Assembly: GCA_902779185.1 (NCBI GenBank)
Contig: CACZAM010000017.1
Location: 1 to 37,473 of the forward strand
Reading direction: 5' to 3'
DNA length: 37,473 nt
Source of the DNA: an uncultured Eubacteriales bacterium
GTDB lineage: Bacteria > Bacillota > Clostridia > Peptostreptococcales > Anaerovoracaceae
In this document: in pieces, positions 1-6,745 of the stretch
Layout of the letters: the number at the start of each line of letters is the position of its first letter
Position numbering within the stretch: position 1 is the first letter of the stretch
The notes under the pieces: model-generated
What the model was told of the DNA's origin: nothing
Databases searched by the model: none
Seen by the model: the letters and a program-made list of their open reading frames with translations, nothing else
Translations under genes and position numbers: made by a program

Positions 1-431
1 CCAAAAAACCCCTCGCCAGACCAACTGTATCCCTTATTATATAAAACAAGTGCAGCCGCAGAGATGTCTCTCTGTCAACTACACTTTTATGGTACTAAAT
101 AACCCCCATATAGGGTTGTAAAGCCTTTCCAAGCACCACATATTCGATTACAATAAACGGGTAAGAAACGGCAGTTTTTGTCTGCACCAAAAGCAAAACC
201 ACAGAAAGAAAGATCCGCTGGCCGGAAAGCTCTTTTGCCGAAAAAGTGACGAGATTGATGACGGTTTTTGTCATTGTTGTCGATTTTATGACATGTTAAA
301 TGACGAAAAATGACGGTTGCTGTCCTTTTCGATGACGCAGCGGCACTTCTGATGACGGATAAAACGAAGCGCTTCTGGTGGAAGAACAATCCCTGCTGAG
401 AAGAGAAACTGACATGTAAGGGAGGCACAAA
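1..431. other. Gene-free region upstream of the His-rich protein gene
   Basis: No convincing coding frame is present. The left edge is AT-rich; the right half (about 247-357) holds a series of TGACG words, listed separately. I see no confident -35/-10 pair here, although the gene starting at 432 must be transcribed from somewhere in this stretch. A short inverted repeat (AACCC 101-105 / GGGTT 113-117) is too weak to call a terminator. Confidence 0.6.
247..357. repeat. Cluster of TGACG/TGACA words
   Basis: TGACG occurs at 247-251, 259-263, 301-305, 311-315, 333-337 and 353-357, and TGACA at 289-293. In six of the seven the word is preceded by A. One inverted GTCA lies at 270-273. The start-to-start steps are 12, 30, 12, 10, 22 and 20 bases, roughly whole DNA turns. 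This could be an operator array for the downstream gene, but chance is not excluded. Confidence 0.3.
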
Positions 432-794
432 ATGTGTACAGATAACGAAAACAAAGTCATTGCAGCAGACCACGAGCATGAGGTCCACGAGCACGATCAC
501 GGGCACACTCATTCGCACGAGCACTGCGGACACAGCCACACGCACACGCATGCGGACGGCACTGTCCATACACACGCTCACACTCACTCACACGCCGCAG
601 CGTCCTCGCCTGAGGAAGCACTGGCTCTTCTTAATTACATGCTCGACCACAACAGGCATCACGCCGAAGAGCTGCACGATCTTGCGCACTGCTTCGATGA
701 TGTTGCCGGCGACCTGATCCACGATGCGGTAGACAAGCTCGGTGAAAGCAACGACCTGATTGAACAGGCTCTGTCGCTGATCAAAAACGCGTAA
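432..794 (+). CDS. Histidine-rich putative metal-binding protein
   Basis: This 120-residue soluble protein has 24 histidines, 18 of them in an N-terminal tract (about residues 14-54) of alternating HxH units. The C-terminal half (about 60-120) is a predicted helical domain with a further HNRHH cluster, two more His and one Cys. A strong GGAGG at 421-425 supports the ATG. His tracts of this kind bind Ni, Zn or Co in metallochaperones and in transporter loops; a metal buffering or delivery role is inferred. I do not recognise the C-terminal domain with confidence; it may be one of the small DUFs found in clostridial His-rich proteins annotated as cobalt-related. It stands alone: a terminator follows and the next gene converges on it. 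A nickel-type CooT protein is encoded 10 kb away. Confidence 0.75.
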   Translation: MCTDNENKVIAADHEHEVHEHDHGHTHSHEHCGHSHTHTHADGTVHTHAHTHSHAAASSPEEALALLNYMLDHNRHHAEELHDLAHCFDDVAGDLIHDAVDKLGESNDLIEQALSLIKNA

Positions 795-805
795 AACACA
801 AAGTT

Positions 806-857
806 AAAAAGGCATAATAGCCTGACCTCACACTGCGGCAGTTATTATGCCTTTTTT
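806..857. terminator. Bidirectional intrinsic terminator
   Basis: The inverted repeat GGCATAATA (811-819) / TATTATGCC (843-851) is flanked by an A-run on the left and a T-run on the right, so it can stop transcription from both converging genes (432-794 on plus, 894-1826 on minus). The loop is about 23 bases. Confidence 0.75.
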
Positions 858-893
858 ATATTTCTTCTGTAAATCGGCTTAATCGATGCTCTT

Positions 894-1826
894 TTACTGG
901 ATGCCGTTGATAAGAGAGTTGAGGTCATCCGGGGAGAGTCCGTAGTCAGTATCGCCGCCCAGGCCCTGCACCGTGATCGAGTAATCCATATCGTCCACGC
1001 TCCAGATCGTCTTTGTCGCATCGCCTTCACGGTTTCCGAAGCACTTCAATTCGAGCCCCTTGATATTCTGTATCCAGTCATACTTGTACTCGCCGTAATC
1101 TCCGGATATGTCTCCCTCAGCCATCTCGCCCGACTTGTCTCCCTTGCGGATGTTCATGGAAACTGCCGGGAACTCGATCCTTGCCTCGGCCATGCCTTTC
1201 ATGCATCTGTACTGATCCACGTTTACTTCTCCAAGACTTATCACGGCTTCCCCGTCAGGGACCATGAAGAGATCAAGTCCGGCGCCTTCAGCGGCAGCCT
1301 CTGCAGAGTCGACGTCGCTCCAAGGATTTATCATTCCGACCTCTTCTCCTTCAGGCACTATGCCTGTGTACTCAAAGACCATTCCGTCAGCTATGTGCTC
1401 CTGATCCTCCTGCCATGTGAGTGTCAGAGGATCTCCATCTGTAAACGTCATGAAGCCGTGTCCGCCAGTAAATACTTCTTCCTGGGATTCAACATCTCCG
1501 TCTTCTTTATATTTATAGTCTGTCCTGACACAGTCATGGTATTCGAACTGAAGTGTTTCTGCGTCAAATGTACCGGTCATCGTCCAGACGCTGTTTTCCC
1601 AGGCGCTGCTGCCCCAGGTTACTGTAGCGCTGGCGCCGTTTCCTTCGTCTGTAGCTCCGATCATTATGTTTGCCCTGTCGCAGGCATAGTTGCCGATGAA
1701 GTTCATTACCGGATTCTGTCCGTCATCCGCAGGCTCTACAGCCTTGCTTCCACAGGCTGTGAGGCCAAGCGATAATACCATCAGCATTGCCATCATGATC
1801 GACAGCATCTTTACAGCCTTTTTCAT
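894..1826 (-). CDS. Putative lipoprotein of unknown function
   Basis: A 310-residue secreted lipoprotein. The chosen ATG (1824-1826) gives a classic lipoprotein signal: basic MKKAVK, a Met/Leu-rich hydrophobic stretch and lipobox LTAC with Cys25. A GGAGGAGAT ribosome site at 1831-1839 fits this start. A longer in-frame start at 1886 would add 20 residues ahead of the signal peptide and is less likely. The mature part is acidic, Gly/Asp-rich, probably beta-rich, with no cysteine-based metal site or known motif that I recognise. It is probably anchored on the outer face of the membrane. It follows a small membrane protein gene by 59 bases on the same strand, likely in one transcript. Confidence 0.75.
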   Translation of the reverse strand: MKKAVKMLSIMMAMLMVLSLGLTACGSKAVEPADDGQNPVMNFIGNYACDRANIMIGATDEGNGASATVTWGSSAWENSVWTMTGTFDAETLQFEYHDCVRTDYKYKEDGDVESQEEVFTGGHGFMTFTDGDPLTLTWQEDQEHIADGMVFEYTGIVPEGEEVGMINPWSDVDSAEAAAEGAGLDLFMVPDGEAVISLGEVNVDQYRCMKGMAEARIEFPAVSMNIRKGDKSGEMAEGDISGDYGEYKYDWIQNIKGLELKCFGNREGDATKTIWSVDDMDYSITVQGLGGDTDYGLSPDDLNSLINGIQ

Positions 1827-1885
1827 AGTTATCTCCTCCATAATCTCCTGTTTGATTTGTATGAGCTTCTTGTCTGCTGCCGGCA

Positions 1886-2188
1886 TCAGCCGATAATGTG
1901 GATATCTCCGACGACAGGAAGAGGATCACGTCTTCCCTGATAAGCGCTTATTGCACCCATGATATCCAGAATGAATCCCGCAATGTTTACCACTCCGGCC
2001 ACCAGCGCGCCGAGAAGCGGTATTACCGCAAACACGCCGCCTATCAGGCCGGCAAGGTCGATCACCAGAGCCTGATTCAGATGGTGCCGCATGAACGGAT
2101 CGCTCTTATCACCCATTGCATAGGCAATGAAGAATCCTATCCATGTGATGTACGCAACTGCCGCCAGAATATTTTTATTGATGTTCAT
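1886..2188 (-). CDS. Small DUF4870/Tic20-like membrane protein
   Basis: A 100-residue protein with three likely membrane segments (about 6-26, 41-62 and 64-84). The segment around residues 30-42, containing HHLNQAL, resembles the FHxxQA signature of DUF4870 and related small multi-helix proteins; the biochemical role is unknown. The ATG at 2186-2188 is preceded on the minus strand by GGGAAGGAG. It is the first gene of a probable two-gene unit with the lipoprotein downstream. Family assignment is moderate and function unassigned. Confidence 0.65.
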   Translation of the reverse strand: MNINKNILAAVAYITWIGFFIAYAMGDKSDPFMRHHLNQALVIDLAGLIGGVFAVIPLLGALVAGVVNIAGFILDIMGAISAYQGRRDPLPVVGDIHIIG

Positions 2189-2398
2189 AATGTTTTCTCC
2201 TTCCCATGGGGGAGTGATTTATACCCTTTTTATGCAGAAAAAGGGAAGCCCTTCCTGCAGAGGATTATTATAGAACATTTATACAGGAATTTGTGATTCA
2301 TTGATGAATTTTAAAGAAGCAGAGGCTTCGGGCCGTGTGTGAACGGATCTTGCCCTGATTATTGTAAAAATTTAATTAAAACTTTTCTGATAACAGGC
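2189..2398. other. Divergent intergenic region with leader hairpin
   Basis: No gene. On the minus strand a TATAAT (plus positions 2267-2272) could be the -10 of the small membrane-protein gene, but no good -35 is visible. In the resulting leader an 8-bp perfect inverted repeat (CCCTTTTT 2224-2231 / AAAAAGGG 2238-2245) would form a hairpin about 35 bases ahead of the start codon. Confidence 0.4.
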
Positions 2399-2427
2399 TT
2401 GCTATAGTGTTAACAATGTCCTATAAT
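2399..2427 (+). promoter_or_regulatory. Sigma-A promoter for the DUF5692-like gene
   Basis: -35 TTGCTA (2399-2404), a 17-base spacer and a perfect -10 TATAAT (2422-2427). Transcription would start near 2434, giving a leader of about 60 bases that ends in AGGAGGT (2483-2489). Confidence 0.75.
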
Positions 2428-2494
2428 CAGCGGCGGAAACCCAGGAGAGAGTTAGAGTTTCCATGAAAGGGTTTATAATTTCAGGAGGTATTAT

Positions 2495-3616
2495 ATGATA
2501 TTTCAGCTTTACAGCAATCACGCAATGATGCAGATCATTGGCTGGGTGCTCGTATTCTGTGGACTGATCATCATGAACGAAATCGGCAGAAAGACCAAAG
2601 CCGGCGGCATGATCATATTCGTGATTATCCCGGCTATTCTCACAGTCTATTTCATTCTCGCTCATGTCGGAATGTTCGGCGGACCGGAGAACCCTACAGT
2701 CGCATTCATGGACGGCTGGTTCCACTACTTCAAGCTCTATGCTGCTGACATCGGCTGCGTAGGTTTCATGATGATCAAGTACGAGTGGGGTCTTGGCAAG
2801 AAAGCATGGTTCAAATGGTGGCCTTGGTTCATCGTTGCAGCCAACATCATGATAGCAAACGTATCAGACATGGAGTCCGCGCTTGCTGCTTTCTCCATTA
2901 CAGGAGACTTCAGCGGAGCATGGTGGGCATCCAATGAAGGCGTATTCATCTACGGCGGCTGGTGGAACCTGCTCAACGCACTTGCAGGTATGATCAACAT
3001 CTTCTGCATGACAGGATGCGTACACCTGCTCACATCGAAGGACAAGAACATGTCCGACATGCTCTGGCCTGACATGACCATCTGGTTCATCGTAGCGTAC
3101 GATATTTGGAACTTCGAGTACACTTATCTCAACCTGCCTACACATTCGTGGTACTGCGGCGTTGCGCTTCTGCTCGCTCCTACATTCGCGAATGCTCTGT
3201 GGAACAAAGGTGCATGGATCCAGAACCGCGCAAACACGCTCGCTATCTGGTGCATGTGGGCTCAGGTAGTTCCTGCATTCCAGCTCTCCAGCAGATTCGC
3301 TGCTGCACTGCCATCGGTTTACGGCGGAGCTACAGAGCTTGGCATCACAACAATGGATCTTTATGAAAAGGCGATCGCACTCTACAATGCCGGTGCCGGC
3401 AAGACTGCACAGGCAGGACAGATCATCGCTGACATGGGCATCACAGCTGATCCGAGAGCACAGGGCGTTATAGCCATGCTTTCCATCGCTGCAAATGTCA
3501 TCTGCATTGCAGTCATAATCAAGCGTTCCATCGCAATGGGCAAGAATCCATACTCAAACGACGTTTGGGCAGGAACGAAGGATTACGAAGACGCAATGGC
3601 AAGAGCAAGAGCATAA
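2495..3616 (+). CDS. DUF5692-like polytopic membrane protein
   Basis: A 373-residue, strongly hydrophobic protein with about nine or ten membrane segments, starting at residue 10 and ending near 345, and a short polar C-terminus. It is conspicuously rich in aromatic residues, with WWPW (about 109-112), paired Trp near 143 and 155, and many Trp/Phe in the helices. It resembles the uncharacterised DUF5692 family of anaerobic Firmicutes and Actinobacteria; that name is from memory and moderate. No transport or catalytic motif is known to me. The gene has a near-consensus promoter, an ideal AGGAGGT site six bases before ATG, its own terminator, and a narrow C-ending codon choice, all suggesting high expression as a single gene. 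Confidence 0.75.
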   Translation: MIFQLYSNHAMMQIIGWVLVFCGLIIMNEIGRKTKAGGMIIFVIIPAILTVYFILAHVGMFGGPENPTVAFMDGWFHYFKLYAADIGCVGFMMIKYEWGLGKKAWFKWWPWFIVAANIMIANVSDMESALAAFSITGDFSGAWWASNEGVFIYGGWWNLLNALAGMINIFCMTGCVHLLTSKDKNMSDMLWPDMTIWFIVAYDIWNFEYTYLNLPTHSWYCGVALLLAPTFANALWNKGAWIQNRANTLAIWCMWAQVVPAFQLSSRFAAALPSVYGGATELGITTMDLYEKAIALYNAGAGKTAQAGQIIADMGITADPRAQGVIAMLSIAANVICIAVIIKRSIAMGKNPYSNDVWAGTKDYEDAMARARA

Positions 3617-3636
3617 GAAAACTTATGACGGAAAAT

Positions 3637-3668
3637 GCCGGGAATCATTCCCGGCGTTTTTTGTTTTT
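3637..3668 (+). terminator. Intrinsic terminator
   Basis: Perfect 8-bp stem GCCGGGAA (3637-3644) / TTCCCGGC (3648-3655) with a 3-base loop, followed by GTTTTTTGTTTTT. It closes the DUF5692-like gene. Confidence 0.9.
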
Positions 3669-3754
3669 CCCATAATCAAGTTGACAATTTGCATAAAATG
3701 CCGTAACGGAGCCATAAACAGAATAATTTTCTAGAGGCCTTCACTCGATTGTTT

Positions 3755-3760
3755 TATAAT
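3755..3760 (+). promoter_or_regulatory. Possible -10 box ahead of the AMP-ligase gene
   Basis: TATAAT at 3755-3760, about 48 bases before the start at 3809. No matching -35 lies 16-18 bases upstream; the only TTGACA (3681-3686) is too far away. Weak call. Confidence 0.25.
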
Positions 3761-3808
3761 CATAGCAAGCCTGTTTCAACACGATTTATATAAAAAAGGG
3801 TACCTGAT

Positions 3809-5167
3809 ATGTATAGCATATACAGAAAGTTTTCATCCTTTGAAGAGCTTGTAAACGACTTCCTTGCGCGTGACGGTATCGCGATACGATGCGGCAACAT
3901 GGAAGGCGAGACCAGCGAGGTCTCCTACAGGGATTTTGGTGAAATGATCATATCGGAATCCTTCCATGTGAAAGCAGAGTGCAGCAGTGTCGAAGTCGTC
4001 AGATACGAGCAGACCGTAGACTCTCTCGTAGATATCTTCGCCCACGTGCTTGCCGGCTGCGATGTCATTATTGCTGACCCGCGGGTTCCGGAAGGTTTTA
4101 ATGAGTATGCTGCCGAGGCGGCTGAAGCCGCAAGATTCTTCCGCGAAAATCAGAGGGACGAGTTCGGGCGCATAAAAGGTAAGGGCGGAGAAGGAGAGCT
4201 CCTTTTCTTTACATCCGGCACCACGAGCAGTTCCAAGATCGTGAGGCTCACTTCCAGGTCACTGTGCACCAGCGCCTGGAGCGGCCAGAGCATGCTCGCA
4301 TGCGGTAAGGGCGATCTGATCCTGTCCAACCTCTCTCTGTCGCACGCATACGGATTCGTATGCGCCATGCTGTGGGGACTCGCCTACGGAGCTACCGTAG
4401 CGCTTGGCAGGAGTATTCACGAGTTTACGGGCGACGCACTGTTTTTTGATCCTACCATAATACCTTCGGTCCCTTCGCAGATGGCGGACATGATCATAAA
4501 AGATGCTCTGAATCCGGGCCTCAAAACAGTTCTTATCGGAGGGGCACCATGCCCTCAGTCTGTAGTTGACGCGCTCAGGGAAAAGGGGATCCGTGTCTAT
4601 CTCGGTTATGGGCTTACGGAAACGTCCAGCGGTATCGCGATCACCCAGGATCTCGACGAGCCTTCTGCCATGTATCCATGTCCGGAAGCAGACATCCGCA
4701 TTGAAGAGGATGGCGAGATCTCCGTCGCAACACCTTGCATGATGCAGGGGTATCTGGGCAGAGAGCCGATGTTTGAAAACGGCCGCTTCTATACCGGCGA
4801 CATCGGATGGTTTGATGAAAAGGGACGGCTTCATCTGAAAGGCCGCAAAAATGATGTTCTGGTTCTTTCTGACGGAGATAAGGTTTTCTGTCCTGAATAT
4901 GAAGAGGCTCTTGAGCAGGTGAGCGGCCTCCCTGACCTGGGGGTCATACTGAAGGATGGGGACGCCGTGCTGGTAGCCGGCACATTCCCTAAAGATCCTG
5001 CTATAGCGGCTGACATAAAGAAAAAGCTTGTCAGGGAAGTTGAAAGATTCAACAACAGCATCCCGCACTCGCGCCAGATAAGTGATATCATAACAACGAC
5101 AGAAGCGCTTCCGCGTACAGTCACCGGAAAGCTGAAAAGACACGAACTTCACGAAATGTTTAAATAA
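3809..5167 (+). CDS. AMP-dependent synthetase/ligase (acyl-activating enzyme)
   Basis: A 452-residue member of the adenylate-forming superfamily, which couples ATP to a carboxylate to make an acyl-AMP and usually an acyl-CoA. Visible motifs: P-loop LLFFTSGTTSSSK (131-143), YGLTE (267-271), TGD (329-331), hinge GRKNDV (345-350) and the C-terminal catalytic Lys in TGKLKR (Lys441). It is about 50-100 residues shorter than typical acyl-CoA synthetases, mainly at the N-terminus. The P-loop lacks the usual Gly-x-Pro (SSSK instead of GxPK). No carrier domain is attached and no carrier or thioesterase gene is adjacent, so the substrate (fatty, aryl or amino acid) cannot be told. The ribosome site AAAGGG is modest. 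A shared terminator separates it from the converging MATE gene. Confidence 0.85.
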   Translation: MYSIYRKFSSFEELVNDFLARDGIAIRCGNMEGETSEVSYRDFGEMIISESFHVKAECSSVEVVRYEQTVDSLVDIFAHVLAGCDVIIADPRVPEGFNEYAAEAAEAARFFRENQRDEFGRIKGKGGEGELLFFTSGTTSSSKIVRLTSRSLCTSAWSGQSMLACGKGDLILSNLSLSHAYGFVCAMLWGLAYGATVALGRSIHEFTGDALFFDPTIIPSVPSQMADMIIKDALNPGLKTVLIGGAPCPQSVVDALREKGIRVYLGYGLTETSSGIAITQDLDEPSAMYPCPEADIRIEEDGEISVATPCMMQGYLGREPMFENGRFYTGDIGWFDEKGRLHLKGRKNDVLVLSDGDKVFCPEYEEALEQVSGLPDLGVILKDGDAVLVAGTFPKDPAIAADIKKKLVREVERFNNSIPHSRQISDIITTTEALPRTVTGKLKRHELHEMFK

Positions 5168-5178
5168 TATCTCCTATA

Positions 5179-5214
5179 AAAAAACGGCGCTTCCGCAGAA
5201 ACGCCGTTTTTTTA
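5179..5214. terminator. Bidirectional intrinsic terminator
   Basis: Stem ACGGCG (5184-5189) / CGCCGT (5202-5207), with A-run on the left and T-run on the right, between converging genes 3809-5167 (+) and 5222-6589 (-). Confidence 0.85.
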
Positions 5215-5221
5215 TTTACCG

Positions 5222-6589
5222 TCATTCTGTCGGCAGCATCCGGTTTCGGGTAATGATATAGCCGATGATAATGAAAGTGGCGTTGACTGCCCAGCTTACA
5301 GGGAAGACTATCATCAGCGACAGCCATGTATGGTAGATCTGAAAACCTGTGAACACCCAGATTATACGTACTCCGCATACACAGATGAGCGTGGTAAGGG
5401 CAGGGACCAGCGATTTTCCCAGGCCTCTCATCGCTCCCGACAGATTATCCATAATGACATTCAGTGTTTCGGCGTAGAGCAGCATCTTTACTCTCAGCAT
5501 ACCTGCTTCAATTACCTGCGGTTCGTTTGTGAATAGCCCGAGCAGCGGCCGTGCGAATATAATAAGCAGCGCCGCCAGCACCATTGTAAAGGTCCAGCTG
5601 ACAAGCAATGTTTTGCGCACCACCTCGCGGCATCTCGCATACTTTCCGGCGCCGTAGTTCTGACCTACAAATGTCACCAGTGTCTGGGTAAACGCATTTA
5701 CCACAAAGAACCCGAATATCTCTATGTTGAATGCCGCGGAGGATGCCGCCATGTAGGTGGCGCCGAGGCTGTTTATAGCGGACTGGATGCATATGTTGGA
5801 AATCGAGAAGACCGCGCTCTGCAGTCCCGCAGGCATGCCGATTTTAAGTATAGTCGTCAGATCGTCTCTGTTTATTCGGATCTTTGCGACATTGACATGT
5901 ATGATGCTGTCTTCCTTTCTAAGATAGTGGAGCAGAAGCATCGAGCTTATCACGTTTGCCAGGACCGTTGCTATGGCGACCCCGTCCACATCCATTCCCA
6001 GAACCAGAACGAAGAAAAGATTCGCGGCTACGTTGAACACGCCTCCGATGAAGAGGCAGATGAGCGGAGTCCTTGTGTTGCCATTGCTGCGGAAAATGGC
6101 AGCCTCAAAGTTGTACAGCATGATGAACGGCGCTCCGCTGAAATATAGCCTGAGGTAAGTGACTGAATAGGGTTTTACCTCGGCCGGCACTCCTAAAAGA
6201 TCGATGACCGGAGCAGCTATAAGGTTGCCGATCACTGCGACGAAAATGCCGGCCGCAAGAGCGAACGCCATTGAAGTCCGCACCGCGCTCTTTGCTTTAT
6301 CGGTGTCCCTCGCCCCGATATTGTGAGCGATCAATACGTTTGAGCCTACGGAGATCCCTACAAAGAAATTGATCAGCAATGAGACTACCGGGGTGTTGCT
6401 GCCCACCGCGGCCATCGCCTCCATGCTCGCAAACTTGCCGACGACCGCAACATCCGTTGCATTGAAAAGCTGCTGGAGCATGCTTGTCATCATGAGCGGG
6501 ATCGCAAAAAGAAGGACCTTGTCGACAATAGAGCCGCTTGTCAGGTCCGGGTCAGAAGGTATTCTCTTTTTCAAAAGACGGCTTTCCAT
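5222..6589 (-). CDS. MATE-family efflux transporter
   Basis: A 455-residue inner-membrane exporter of the MATE (NorM/DinF-like) superfamily, which expels cationic or amphipathic compounds in exchange for Na+ or H+. Twelve membrane helices in two homologous halves are expected. The N-terminal segment PLMMTSMLQQLFNATDVAVV and the second-half GxNYGAGK (about residue 309) are family hallmarks. Length is normal. No Shine-Dalgarno is visible before the ATG, but a -10-like TAGAAT lies only nine bases upstream on the minus strand (6599-6604), so the mRNA may be nearly leaderless. It lies beyond the terminator of the dehydratase genes, so it is probably a separate transcript. The substrate cannot be predicted. 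Confidence 0.9.
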   Translation of the reverse strand: MESRLLKKRIPSDPDLTSGSIVDKVLLFAIPLMMTSMLQQLFNATDVAVVGKFASMEAMAAVGSNTPVVSLLINFFVGISVGSNVLIAHNIGARDTDKAKSAVRTSMAFALAAGIFVAVIGNLIAAPVIDLLGVPAEVKPYSVTYLRLYFSGAPFIMLYNFEAAIFRSNGNTRTPLICLFIGGVFNVAANLFFVLVLGMDVDGVAIATVLANVISSMLLLHYLRKEDSIIHVNVAKIRINRDDLTTILKIGMPAGLQSAVFSISNICIQSAINSLGATYMAASSAAFNIEIFGFFVVNAFTQTLVTFVGQNYGAGKYARCREVVRKTLLVSWTFTMVLAALLIIFARPLLGLFTNEPQVIEAGMLRVKMLLYAETLNVIMDNLSGAMRGLGKSLVPALTTLICVCGVRIIWVFTGFQIYHTWLSLMIVFPVSWAVNATFIIIGYIITRNRMLPTE

Positions 6590-6640
6590 TACATTTTAAT
6601 TCTAAACCTGTTGACGCAGTAATTCCATAGGAAAGGCGCC

Positions 6641-6675
6641 GCAAAATGAAACAAGGGCATTCGGCGATGCCCTTG
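6641..6675 (-). terminator. Intrinsic terminator of the dehydratase operon
   Basis: Read on the minus strand, the stem CAAGGGCAT / ATGCCCTTG (plus 6652-6660 and 6667-6675) with a 6-base loop is followed by TTTCATTTTG. It lies 71 bases after the stop of the larger dehydratase subunit. Confidence 0.75.
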
Positions 6676-6745
6676 CTCGTATTTTACTTTATAGTTTTCA
6701 GGATTGCGCGGCAGACAAAGCTGTGGGCGAAAAGACCGAGCCAAA

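Noticed and set aside
87-587. Minus-strand open frame overlapping the His-rich gene
   Set aside because: No ribosome site or known motif; the Val/Arg-rich start is the antisense of the His tract.
1827-1886. Twenty-codon N-terminal extension of the lipoprotein
   Set aside because: It would put charged residues ahead of a good signal peptide, and a strong ribosome site lies right before the inner ATG.
4259-5152. Minus-strand open frame of 297 codons inside the AMP-ligase gene
   Set aside because: The plus strand carries five superfamily motifs; the antisense frame has none.
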